This document shows, one piece after another, positions 16,258 through 25,565 of a DNA stretch of 64,000 bases; the stretch's first letter is position 1, and every line of letters starts with the position of its first letter. The stretch is from Streptomyces lunaelactis (GTDB taxonomy: Bacteria; Actinomycetota; Actinomycetes; Streptomycetales; Streptomycetaceae): NCBI RefSeq assembly GCF_003054555.1, contig NZ_CP026304.1:2542001-2606000 (forward strand), written 5' to 3'. The position numbers and the translations under genes were made by a program. The notes under the pieces are model-generated. The model did no database searches and was not told the DNA's origin. It worked only from the letters and a program-made list of their open reading frames with translations.

Positions 16258-17130
16258 TCCGCTTCGACAACGTGTCGGTGACGTACGGCGACGCCGGCGC
16301 GCCCGCGATCAGCGGGGTCGATCTCACCGTCCCCGAAGGCGAGTTGGTGCTCCTCGTCGGCCCGTCCGGTGTCGGCAAGTCGACACTCCTGGGTGCCGTG
16401 TGCGGACTGGTCCCGCACTTCACCGGCGGCACCCTGCGCGGCCGCGTCACCGTCGACGGCCGCGACACCCGTACGCACAGGCCGCGCGAACTCGCCGATC
16501 TCGTCGGCACGGTGGGCCAGGACCCGCTCGCCCACTTCGTCACGGACACGGTCGAGGACGAGCTGGCGTACGGCATGGAGTCGCTGGGCCTCGCCCCCGA
16601 GGTGATGCGCCGCCGCGTCGAGGAGACGCTGGACCTGCTGGGTCTCGCCGAGCTGCGCGACCGCCCGATCGCGACGCTCTCCGGCGGCCAGCAGCAGCGC
16701 GTCGCGATCGGCTCGGTGCTGACCCCGCACCCCAAGGTGCTGGTGCTCGACGAGCCGACGTCCGCGCTGGACCCGGCGGCGGCGGAGGAGGTGCTGGCAG
16801 TGCTGCAGCGGCTGGTCCACGACCTCGGCACGACGGTGCTGATGGCCGAGCACCGACTGGAGCGGGTGGTGCAGTACGCCGACCAGGTCATCCTGCTGCC
16901 CGCGCCCGGTACGCCGCCGGTCGTCGGGGCCCCGGCCGAGATCATGGCGGTCTCGCCGGTGCACCCGCCGGTGGTGGCGCTGGGCCGGCTGGCGGGGTGG
17001 GATCCGGTGGCACTGTCGGTGCGGGACGCGAGGCGGCGGGCGGGTGCGCTGCGGGAGCGCCTGGCGGGGCGTTTCCCCACCCCGCCCCTTCCCGTAACCG
17101 GGGCTTCGCCCCAGACCCCGCGCACCCTTC
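16254..17130 (+). CDS. cbiO: ECF transporter ATPase, first ABC domain (CbiO-like); frame broken after it
   Basis: GTG 16254 overlaps the cbiQ stop by 4 nt. The ABC domain is complete: Walker A GPSGVGKST (~40-48), Q loop VGQDPLAHF, signature LSGGQQQRV, Walker B KVLVLDEPTSALD and the H loop MAEHRLERV. In the usual Streptomyces gene a second ABC domain follows in the same polypeptide. Here the reading frame after about 17,080 runs through interspersed-repeat sequence and stays open in the wrong frame to 17,615, while the second domain lies in another frame. The end given is where homology ceases. It should work with CbiQ and the S component. Confidence 0.75.
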
Positions 17131-17260
17131 GGGCGTGTCCTCGAACGCCGGACAGGCTCACGTTGCCGCCGCAGCCGGCAACCTCGAGCCCCGCCGGCGA
17201 TGGAGGCTCGCGGTCCGGGGCAGCGCCCCGGCAAGGGCGGCGCGCTCCGGCCCGGACGGC
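17092..17260. repeat. Interspersed repeat inside the ECF ATPase linker
   Basis: accggggcttcgccccagac and tcctcgaacgccggacaggc, then ggctcgcggtccggggcagc and gccccgg, form the paired GC-rich motif otherwise found between genes. It lies exactly between the two ABC domains and coincides with the change of reading frame. Confidence 0.55.
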
Positions 17261-18013
17261 GGCATCCCGCTCGCCGAGGCCCGAGCCCTCACCGTCCGTC
17301 GCGACCGCGTCGACGCTCTCCGCCGCCTCACCCTCACCGTCGCCCCCGGCGAAACCGTCGCCCTCATGGGGCGCAACGGCGCCGGTAAGTCGACCCTCCT
17401 CGCCACCCTCGTCGGCATGGTCGAGCCCACCTCCGGCACCGTCCTCGTCAGCGGACTCACCCCGCACCGCACCCACCCCCGCGAGCTCGTCCGCCAGGTC
17501 GGCCTCGTACCGCAGGAGCCGCGCGATCTGCTGTACGCGGACACCGTCGCCGCCGAGTGCGCCGCGGCCGATGACGACGCGGGCGCCGTGCCCGGCTCCT
17601 GCCGTGCCCTGGTGAGCGAGCTGCTCCCCGACGTACCGGACGCGACCCACCCACGTGATCTCTCCGAGGGGCAGCGCCTCGCCCTCGCCCTGGCCATCGT
17701 GCTCACCGGGCGGCCCCCGCTCCTCCTCCTCGACGAGCCGACCCGCGGTCTGGACTACGCGGCGAAGGCCCGGCTGGTCGCCGTCCTCAAGGATCTGGCC
17801 GCCGAGGGCCACGCCATCGTCCTGGCCACCCACGACGTGGAGCTGGCCGCCGACCTCGCGCACCGGGTCGTGATCCTGGCCGACGGCGAGGTCGTCGCCG
17901 ACGGCCCGACCGCCGAGGTCGTCGTCTCGTCCCCCGCCTTCGCACCCCAGGTCGCCAAGATCCTCGCCCCGCAGAAGTGGCTGACCGTCGCCCAGGTCAG
18001 GGACGCCCTGTGA
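17135..18013 (+). CDS. ECF transporter ATPase, second ABC domain (CbiO-like), in a different frame
   Basis: The open frame covering this part begins near 16,400, but homology starts at about 17,265 (PLAEARALTVRRDRV). The only plausible separate start before that is GTG 17135, which has no clear ribosome site. Walker A MGRNGAGKST, a Q-loop region LVPQEPRDLL, a degenerate signature LSEGQRLAL, Walker B PLLLLDEPTRGLD and the H loop ATHDVELA are all there. Either the ancestral double-ABC gene has been split by repeat insertion, or a frameshift in the assembly separates the halves. The protein ends 4 nt into the S component gene. Confidence 0.7.
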   Translation: MSSNAGQAHVAAAAGNLEPRRRWRLAVRGSAPARAARSGPDGGIPLAEARALTVRRDRVDALRRLTLTVAPGETVALMGRNGAGKSTLLATLVGMVEPTSGTVLVSGLTPHRTHPRELVRQVGLVPQEPRDLLYADTVAAECAAADDDAGAVPGSCRALVSELLPDVPDATHPRDLSEGQRLALALAIVLTGRPPLLLLDEPTRGLDYAAKARLVAVLKDLAAEGHAIVLATHDVELAADLAHRVVILADGEVVADGPTAEVVVSSPAFAPQVAKILAPQKWLTVAQVRDAL

Positions 18014-18831
18014 GCGCCCGCCCGATCAGGCTCGGTCCGCGCTCCATCGCCGCCCTCGCCCTGATCAGCGCGATCGGCGTCATCGCCTTCGGCTGGCCGC
18101 TCCTCGCCGACGCCGACTCCGGTCTCGCCCACTCCGCCGACGCCCCCTGGCTCTTCGCCGCGCTGCTCCCGCTCCTGGTGGCCGTCGTCGTCGCGACGAT
18201 CGCCGACACCGGGCTGGACGCCAAGGCGGTGGCGATGCTCGGCGTGCTCGCCGCGGTCGGCGCCGCGCTGCGGCCTCTCGGCGCGGGCACCGCGGGCCTG
18301 GAGCCCATGTTCTTCCTGATGGTGCTGAGCGGCCGCGTCCTTGGACCCGGCTTCGGCTTCGTACTCGGCTCGGTCACGATGTTCGCGTCCGCGCTGCTCA
18401 CCGGCGGTGTCGGCCCGTGGATGCCGTTCCAGATGCTGTCGATGGGCTGGTTCACGATGGGCGCCGGACTGCTGCCGGGGCCGGACCGGCTGCGCGGCCG
18501 CGCCGAGCTGCTGATGCTCGGGGCGTACGGGGCCCTCGCCGCCTTCGCCTACGGCACGGTCATGAACCTCCAGGGCTGGACGTACATCGGCGGCCTCTCC
18601 ACCGGCATCTCGTTCCACCCCGGCGACCCGGTCCACGAGAACCTGGTCCGCTTCCTCGCCTACTGCGCGGCGACCTCGTTCGGCTGGGACCTGGGGCGCG
18701 CGGTGCTCACCGTCGTACTGACCCTGACCATCGGCTCGACGGTCCTCAAGGCGCTGCGCCGCGCCACACGACGGGCCGCCTTCGAGGCGCAGGTCACATT
18801 CGAGACCCCGGACAGGGTCCCTGGAGGGTGA
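18010..18831 (+). CDS. ECF transporter S component (probable cobalamin-specific)
   Basis: A 273-residue membrane protein from GTG 18010 (4-nt overlap with the ATPase). About six hydrophobic segments: ~12-32, 45-65, 70-88, 95-130 (MFFLMVLSGRVLGPGFGFVLG), 135-165 (GGVGPWMPFQMLSMGWFTMG) and 175-240. The GGxGPWxPFQM stretch is typical of one group of ECF substrate-binding subunits. It is the last gene of the riboswitch operon, followed by a hairpin at 18,853. The riboswitch and the T and A subunits make cobalamin or a precursor the likely cargo; specificity is inferred from context only. Confidence 0.8.
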   Translation: MSARPIRLGPRSIAALALISAIGVIAFGWPLLADADSGLAHSADAPWLFAALLPLLVAVVVATIADTGLDAKAVAMLGVLAAVGAALRPLGAGTAGLEPMFFLMVLSGRVLGPGFGFVLGSVTMFASALLTGGVGPWMPFQMLSMGWFTMGAGLLPGPDRLRGRAELLMLGAYGALAAFAYGTVMNLQGWTYIGGLSTGISFHPGDPVHENLVRFLAYCAATSFGWDLGRAVLTVVLTLTIGSTVLKALRRATRRAAFEAQVTFETPDRVPGG

Positions 18832-18852
18832 GGCGCCCCACAGGGCTTTCTT

Positions 18853-18904
18853 GAAGGCCCCGAGATGCTCGGCCTTTCCCCTGGTCGAGCAACTCGGGGC
18901 CTTC
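18853..18904. terminator. Bidirectional terminator hairpin between convergent genes
   Basis: gaaggccccgag (18,853-18,864) and ctcggggccttc (18,893-18,904) form a perfect 12-bp stem, 21 nt after the S-component stop and 15 nt from the thiolase stop on the other strand. Confidence 0.7.
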
Positions 18905-18918
18905 GTGCTCGTGGCCGC

Positions 18919-20103
<1,185 letters not shown>

Positions 20104-20143
20104 TCACTCAGCCGCTGAGCGTCCCGGCGCCCTACGGCCGAAC

Positions 20144-20157
20144 TAGTACGCGTTCTA
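20144..20157 (-). promoter_or_regulatory. KstR-type operator, thiolase side of the divergent promoter
   Basis: TAG-TAC-gc-GTT-CTA differs from TnnAACnnGTTnnA at one base and keeps the TAG...CTA outer palindrome. It is 56 nt upstream of the thiolase start. Confidence 0.5.
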
Positions 20158-20263
20158 GTTCTCAGAGCAGTCTTATGAGTGCTACCCCCGGTACGCAAGG
20201 GTCTTGCACGCCCCTACCGCACCCCTTGCCCGCAACAGATCCCGCCGTGACCCTTGCCACTTG

Positions 20264-20277
20264 TAGAACTCGTTACT
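20264..20277 (+). promoter_or_regulatory. KstR-type operator, P450 side of the divergent promoter
   Basis: T-ag-AAC-tc-GTT-ac-T matches TnnAACnnGTTnnA except the last base. It is 66 nt upstream of the earliest P450 start. Confidence 0.5.
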
Positions 20278-20342
20278 ACCTTTCGGTCAACTTCTGATGG
20301 GTCGTCAGACAAGCCGTGTCATCAACACCCCCGTGACCACCC

Positions 20343-21635
20343 GTGTCACCGACACCACCGCCAGACCTGGAGTTGACCTTGAAGCTGCCGAAGGACTGCC
20401 CCCATCTGCCCGAAGGGTTCGACTTCACCGATCCCGATCTGCTCCAAGCCCGGGTCCCCCACCCGGAGTTCGCCGAGATGCGCAAGACCGCCCCGGTCTG
20501 GTGGTGCACCCAGCCGTCCGGTATCTCCGGCTTCCAGGACGACGGCTACTGGGCCGTCACCCGGCACGCCGACGTCAAGCACGTCTCCACGCACCCCGAG
20601 CTCTTCTCCTCCAACACCAACACCGCCGTCATCCGGTTCAACGAGTCGATCAGCCGTGACCAGATCGAGGTCCAGAAGCTGATCATGCTCAACATGGACC
20701 CGCCGGAGCACACCCGCGTACGCCAGATCGTCCAGCGCGGCTTCACACCCCGGGCGATCCGGTCCCTGGAGAAGGCGCTCCGCAACCGCGCCCGCACGAT
20801 CGTCGAGACCGCGCTGGCAGGCGCGAAGGACGACGGCAGCTTCGACTTCGTCACCAACATCGCGGTGGAGCTCCCGCTCCAGGCGATCGCCGAACTCATC
20901 GGCGTACCGCAGGAGGACCGAGCCAAGATCTTCGACTGGTCCAACAAGATGGCGGCGTACGACGATCCGGAGTACGCGATCACCGAGGAGATCGGCGCCG
21001 AGGCGGCGATGGAGATCGTCTCGTACTCGATGAACCTCGCCGCCGCCCGCAAGGAGTGCCCGGCCAAGGACATCGTGTCCCAGCTGGTCGCGGCGGAGGA
21101 CGAAGGCAACCTGTCGAACGACGAGTTCGGCTTCTTCGTCATCCTGCTGGCGGTCGCGGGCAACGAGACCACCCGCAACGCCATCAGCCACGGCATGCAC
21201 GCGTTTCTCACCCACCCCGAGCAGTGGGAGCTCTACAAGCGGGAGCGGCCGGAGACGGCGGCCGAGGAGATCGTGCGCTGGGCCACGCCCGTGGTCTCCT
21301 TCCAGCGCACGGCAACCCAGGACCTCGAGCTGGGCGGCCGGCAGATCAAGAAGGGCGACCGGGTCGGGATCTTCTACTCCTCGGCCAACAACGACCCCGA
21401 AGCCTTCGACGCACCCGAGCAGTTCAACGTCACCCGCGACCCGAACCCCCACCTCGGCTTCGGCGGCGGAGGCCCGCACTTCTGCCTCGGCAAGTCCCTG
21501 GCCGTGATGGAGATCAACCTGATCTTCAACGCGATAGCGGACGTCCTCCCCGGCCTGCGCCTGGCCGGCGACCCGCGGCGGCTGCGCTCGGCCTGGCTCA
21601 ACGGCATCAAGGAGCTCCAGGTCACGCACGGCTGA
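20343..21635 (+). CDS. cyp125: Cytochrome P450, CYP125-like (steroid C26/C27 monooxygenase)
   Basis: A haem monooxygenase of 430 residues from GTG 20343; TTG 20379 with GGAG 6 nt before it is an equally good start. The I-helix motif is AGNETT (272-277), the K-helix E-x2-R is in AEEIVRWATP, and the haem cysteine is C381 in FGGGGPHFCLG. Long runs are as in M. tuberculosis CYP125 from memory: LP-GFDFTDP, VQ--IMLNMD-P-HTR, ELPLQAIA-L-GVPQEDR, DEFGFFV--LAVAGNETTRN, PETAA-EIVRWATP. CYP125 starts sterol side-chain breakdown by oxidising the terminal methyl to the acid. It would need a ferredoxin such as that at 9566. Confidence 0.83.
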   Translation: MSPTPPPDLELTLKLPKDCPHLPEGFDFTDPDLLQARVPHPEFAEMRKTAPVWWCTQPSGISGFQDDGYWAVTRHADVKHVSTHPELFSSNTNTAVIRFNESISRDQIEVQKLIMLNMDPPEHTRVRQIVQRGFTPRAIRSLEKALRNRARTIVETALAGAKDDGSFDFVTNIAVELPLQAIAELIGVPQEDRAKIFDWSNKMAAYDDPEYAITEEIGAEAAMEIVSYSMNLAAARKECPAKDIVSQLVAAEDEGNLSNDEFGFFVILLAVAGNETTRNAISHGMHAFLTHPEQWELYKRERPETAAEEIVRWATPVVSFQRTATQDLELGGRQIKKGDRVGIFYSSANNDPEAFDAPEQFNVTRDPNPHLGFGGGGPHFCLGKSLAVMEINLIFNAIADVLPGLRLAGDPRRLRSAWLNGIKELQVTHG

Positions 21636-21750
21636 CCCGGCCTGCCGTGGGAGGCAGGGGCCACTCACCCCCCGCCACGCCCCTGCCTCCCGCCGGACCC
21701 CGGGGTTGCTGGGGCCTGGCGGTTCCTGCGCCCCGGCTGTTCCTGGCAAG

Positions 21751-22078
21751 GGCCGCCCTCTGGGTCTTGATGGTCGCGGCTCCGGACCGTGCGTCAAGGG
21801 CGCTCCTGCGTCGCGTCGCTGCGCGATGGGCTCCGCCCACCCCTGACCCCCGCCCCTGCGCCGCTGAAAGGGACCTTGGGAGGGCGGCCGGGGAAGGGTC
21901 GGCGCAAGGGGTGGTCGGGCGCGATTCGCCGTCGGCGACTGCGGCCGGGTTCGCCCTGCGGGGCTGCGCAGCAGTGGAATGGGGTGGTGGCGACCCGGCT
22001 CAGCGACCGCCCGCCGGAGGGCAGTTGGCGTTCAGACCCTCGCTACCGTGGGCGGGTGGCGCCCCTCCGGTACCGGAC
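21751..22078 (+). repeat. Left arm of ~842-bp composite inverted repeat
   Basis: Starts ggccgccctctgggtcttga and contains tcaagggcgctcctgcgtcg, ttgggagggcggccgggg, ttcgccctgcggggctgcgc and gcgttcagaccctcgct. The same blocks occur in the same order, reverse complemented, in the right arm. The arms are clearly homologous but diverged, so this is an old duplication or two insertions in opposite orientation. Confidence 0.8.
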
Positions 22079-22143
22079 GAGGCCGGTCGGCGGGGCATCA
22101 GGACAGCCGGCGGGGCCACCGGGACCCCGCCAGAACAGATCCC

Positions 22144-22178
22144 GTACACGGATTCCGGTGGAGCCGGAATCCGTGTAC
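22144..22178. repeat. Perfect 15-bp hairpin near the centre of the inverted repeat
   Basis: gtacacggattccgg (22,144-22,158), loop tggag, ccggaatccgtgtac (22,164-22,178). It sits about 10 bp from the centre of symmetry of the large arms. Confidence 0.8.
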
Positions 22179-22263
22179 AGGATCAGGCCCAGGGCCACCA
22201 CACCCGCCCCCAACACCCCACCCGTCACATCCCCACCGGCCCGACAGCCGCCGACAGCCCCTT

Positions 22264-22592
22264 CGCCGGGACCGGAGGGCTCCACCCGCCCACCGAAGCG
22301 AGGGTCTGAACGCCAACTGCTCCCCGACGGACGGCCGCTAAGCCAGCCCGCGTCACCCCACTCCACTACCGCGCAGCCCCGCAGGGCGAACCGCGCCGCA
22401 GACGGCCACGGCGCCGCACCGCGCGCGAGCAGCGGACCGCCCCGCTCCCCGGCCGCCCTCCCAAGGCCCCTTCAGCGGCGCAGGGACGGGAGTCAAGGGT
22501 GAAGCGCAGCGCAATCGGCGCAGCCGACGCGACGCAGGAGCGCCCTTGACACCCGGCCCGAAGTCGCAACCATCAAGACCCAGAGGGCGGCC
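22264..22592 (-). repeat. Right arm of ~842-bp composite inverted repeat
   Basis: Reverse complement of the left-arm blocks: agcgagggtctgaacgccaa, gcgcagccccgcagggcgaa, ccggccgccctcccaagg, caggagcgcccttga and tcaagacccagagggcggcc. It ends 28 nt before the stop of the truncated serpin gene. Confidence 0.8.
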
Positions 22593-22619
22593 CCACCAGA
22601 ACCCCGACAAGACCATCCA

Positions 22620-23153
22620 TCACGCGCCGGCCGCCGGCACCTTCCGCGTCATCATGGGCACCCTGTCCCGATTGCCCCGCGCGTCCGTGAAGGGCCGGTA
22701 CTCGGTGTCCTCGTCCTCGAAGGGCGTCGCCCACGCCTCCCGTACCCCGAAGGCGCTGACCAGGAGAAACGAGGTATCTGGGTCCGGTGCGAGAGGCAGG
22801 CGTTCAACGAGGCCCGACGTCGCCCCGTGCACCCATGCGTCGATCGCCGCAGCGTCGTCCAGCCCGCCGTAGCCGACATGCGGGAGCCGGGCCCGGAAGT
22901 CCTCGCGCATCGGCTTCCTGCTCCATACCGCGGCGGCGAGCGCCGGTTCACGGCGTACGGCGAGTTCACGGACCGCCTCGGCCGCGACGGGGCCCGCCAC
23001 GCCCAGGAGTTCTCGCAGTTCGTCGGCGGTCTCGGCGCGCGCACCGGCCGCCATGACGGCAAGCCCCTGCCACAGCCCGGCCGGTGAGCACACCAGGTCC
23101 TCGTCGTCGCGGGCAAGGGTGTGCAGCAGGCGTTCGGCGAAGCGGCGGATCAT
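22620..23153 (-). pseudogene. Serpin, N-terminal half only (truncated)
   Basis: 177 residues that match the first half of a serpin (serine protease inhibitor, usually 370-420 residues). VCSPAGLWQGLAVMAAGARAET (~21-42) is the conserved NPxS/helix region. AIDAWVHGATSGLVERLP (~103-120) corresponds to the NxWVxxxTxGxI motif, and FLLVSAFGVREAWATPFEDEDT (~129-150) to the xNAxyFKGxWxxPFxxxxT strand. The protein ends at VPMMTRKVPAAGA with no reactive-centre loop, so it cannot inhibit by the serpin mechanism. The stop lies 28 bp from the large inverted repeat, which probably replaced the 3' half. It may be an expressed remnant, but I treat it as broken. Confidence 0.7.
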
Positions 23154-23277
23154 GCGCCGAGGGTATGCACCACTCCCCCAAGTGGCGGAACGGCCCCCGT
23201 GGGCGGATGCTGGCCTGAACGCGACGATCCACCCCAGGGGGTGCGGGGAAGACCCGTACTCCCTGGGTGCGCGCGTG

Positions 23278-25299
23278 TTACTTCGGGGCGGCCGGAACCG
23301 GGGCTTCCACCTGGGTGTCCGCTCTTGCGACCGGCACCGACCCCGCCGGCACCCGCAGCTGTCGCCGGCCCGCCAGCAGGTAGGTCAGGCCGAAGCCCGC
23401 GCCCACCACCGCCGCGCCTCCCGCCGCGTCCAGGACCCAGTGGTTGGCCGTGGCCACGATCGCGCAGACCGTGAACAGCGGGTGGAGCAGGCCGAGCAGC
23501 TTCATCCACAGTTTCGGCGCGAGGACGAGCACGACCAGGCCGCACCAGAGCGACCAGCCGAAGTGCAGCGACGGCATCGCCGCGTACTGGTTGGTGACCG
23601 CCGTCATCGCCCCGTAGTCGGGGTTGGCCAGGTCCTGCGGGCCGTGCACCGTGTCGATGAAGCCCATGCCGGGCATCAGTCGCGGCGGGGCCAGCGGGTA
23701 CAGCCAGAAGCCGAGCAGCGCCAGCACCGTCGCGAACGCGAGCGACGAGCGCGCCCAGCGGTAGTCGCTGGGGCGGCGGACGTACAGCACACCCATGATG
23801 GTCAGCGGCACCACGAAGTGGAAGGACGTGTAGTAGAAGTTGAAGAAGGACTCGGCCCAGTCCACCTTCACCATCGCGTGGTTGATCCAGTGTTCGACGT
23901 CGATGCCGAGCGCCTGCTCGATGGAGAAGATCTGCCGGCCGTGCTCCTCCGCCGCGGTCACACCGCCGGTCGCGGCGGTGCGGATGTGTGAGTAGGCGGA
24001 GTAGCCGACCCGTATCACCAGCAGTTCGAGCAGCAGGTTCGGGCGGCTGAGCACGCGCCGCCAGAACGGCAGCAGCGGCACCCGGCTCCAGCGGGCCGCC
24101 AGGGGCACGGCGTACTCGGTCGGCACGGGCCGGCGGAAGTACGGCGACGTGCGCGGCAGGAACGGCACCGCGACCGCCGCGGCCAGCGCCGCGACCAGCA
24201 GGACGTTGTCGCGTACGGGGTGCATCACCGCCATGTTGGGCAGCAGCATCGTGCCCGGCAGCGTCATCGCCAGGATCACCAGGACGGGCCACAGCATGCG
24301 GTCCGACGCGCGCTTGCCGACGCGGCCGACGACCGCGAGGAGCACCCACAGCAGCTGGTGCTGCCAGGCGGTGGGCGAGACGGCGACGGCCACACAGCCG
24401 GTCAGGGCGACGGCGAGGAGCAACTGGCCGTCCTGGGCGTAGCGGACGGCCCGGCGCAGCCCGAAGTAGCAGACAGCCGCGGCGAGGGCGGCGAAGAGCG
24501 CGATCTCGAGCGGGCCCTCCAGGCCGAGACGGAGCAGCGCGCCGTGCAGCGACTGGTTGGCGAGGCTGTCGGGGCGGGCGCCGAGCCCGGCGCCGGCGAC
24601 GTGGTGCACCCAGTACGCCCAGGAGTCGCTCGGCAGCGCGGCCCAGGCGAGCGCCGAGCTGGCGGCGAATGTGCCCGCCGAGGTGACGGCGGCGCGTTTG
24701 CGGCCGGTGTACCAGAGCAGCGGGGCGAAGAGGAGCACCGTGGGCTGGAGGGCCGCGCCGAAGCCGATCAGTACGCCCGAGGATCTCTCCCCGCGCGCGG
24801 CGAAGCAGCCGAGCAGCACCAGCAGGACCGGGATGATGCTGGTCTGGCCGAGGCTGAAGCTGTTGCGCACGGGCAGCGAGAGCATCAGCAGGCTGATGGC
24901 CACGGGCGCCGCCAGCAGGCGGCTGCGGCGGGACACGGGGCCGGGCAGGGCGCGGGCGACGACCAGGCCGAGTACGACGACGAGCAGCAGCGTGCCGAAG
25001 GTCCAGGCGATGCCGAGCGCCTGCTCGGCGGCCCGGGTCAGTGGCTTCAGCACCAGTCCGGCGAACGGCGTGCCGGTGAACTTGTCGGCGTCGTACAGAG
25101 AGCCCTTCACATGCAGGACGCCGTTGTCACCGATCCAGGTCTCCAGTTCGGTGAGCCGCTCGCCGGGCGGCTGCCGGAGCACTGCCGCTGTCTGCCGTAT
25201 CGCGAGCACGGCGGTGACGAGCCACAGGGCGGCCCTGGCGGCGCCCATCCTCGTCTCGGTCGTCGCACTCCCGTGCACGCTCTGCTCCGCGTTCGCCAC
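23278..25299 (-). CDS. Bifunctional GT87 glycosyltransferase / PAP2-type phosphatase membrane protein
   Basis: A 673-residue polytopic membrane protein. The N-terminal ~390 residues have about ten hydrophobic segments and GT87-type features (ETWIGDNGVLHVKGSLYD loop at ~52-69; FSLGQTSIIPVLLVLLG). This is the GT-C fold of polyprenyl-phosphomannose-dependent mannosyltransferases. The C-terminal ~240 residues are an AUR1/PAP2-like domain with MPSLHFGWSLW (~596) and ANHWVLDAAGG (~637), which carry the phosphatase histidines. The double architecture is known in Streptomyces and suggests a lipid-linked glycan or phosphosphingolipid-like pathway. Transcription is divergent from the DUF2330 gene, with the 23-bp inverted repeat between. 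Confidence 0.82.
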   Translation of the reverse strand: MANAEQSVHGSATTETRMGAARAALWLVTAVLAIRQTAAVLRQPPGERLTELETWIGDNGVLHVKGSLYDADKFTGTPFAGLVLKPLTRAAEQALGIAWTFGTLLLVVVLGLVVARALPGPVSRRSRLLAAPVAISLLMLSLPVRNSFSLGQTSIIPVLLVLLGCFAARGERSSGVLIGFGAALQPTVLLFAPLLWYTGRKRAAVTSAGTFAASSALAWAALPSDSWAYWVHHVAGAGLGARPDSLANQSLHGALLRLGLEGPLEIALFAALAAAVCYFGLRRAVRYAQDGQLLLAVALTGCVAVAVSPTAWQHQLLWVLLAVVGRVGKRASDRMLWPVLVILAMTLPGTMLLPNMAVMHPVRDNVLLVAALAAAVAVPFLPRTSPYFRRPVPTEYAVPLAARWSRVPLLPFWRRVLSRPNLLLELLVIRVGYSAYSHIRTAATGGVTAAEEHGRQIFSIEQALGIDVEHWINHAMVKVDWAESFFNFYYTSFHFVVPLTIMGVLYVRRPSDYRWARSSLAFATVLALLGFWLYPLAPPRLMPGMGFIDTVHGPQDLANPDYGAMTAVTNQYAAMPSLHFGWSLWCGLVVLVLAPKLWMKLLGLLHPLFTVCAIVATANHWVLDAAGGAAVVGAGFGLTYLLAGRRQLRVPAGSVPVARADTQVEAPVPAAPK

Positions 25300-25376
25300 G
25301 TCGCGCCGCGCCTCCCCACGTTCTGTGTTCCTGGTTCGTGTTGTTTATCCCGGCCGTTCCGGGTAGCCGGCTTCCT

Positions 25377-25435
25377 AGGGGTGTCTTATGGATCAGACCC
25401 GCTCCCTGATCCGGTCTGATCCATAAGACACCCCT
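25377..25435. repeat. Perfect 23-bp inverted repeat in a divergent intergenic region
   Basis: The arms 25,377-25,399 (starting aggggtgtcttatggatc) and 25,413-25,435 are exact reverse complements, with a 13-nt loop. The arms are less GC-rich than their surroundings. It lies 78 nt from one start and 131 nt from the other, so it is not a normal terminator for either gene. Confidence 0.85.
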
Positions 25436-25565
25436 CAGAGCCTCGCACTGCTCCATGAAGGAGACTCAGGCAACCCCCTCTTCGCCTGACTGTCACCCTG
25501 TTTTGACCGAAAGTCTCGTTTGGCGTTGCCGGAACCGAGAGGCCCACAGCATCGTCACAGGGGGC

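Larger units (their letters stand above)
21636..22619. other. 984-nt non-coding stretch filled by a composite inverted repeat
   Basis: No supported gene. Apart from ~115 nt after the P450 stop, the interval is made of two diverged inverted copies of a ~328-bp sequence and a spacer with a perfect 15-bp hairpin, listed separately. Open frames here are by-products of high GC. Confidence 0.7.

Noticed and set aside
17200..17388. ATG 17200 as start of the second ECF ATPase
   Set aside because: It is in a third frame, not that of the Walker A motif; only GTG 17135 is in frame.
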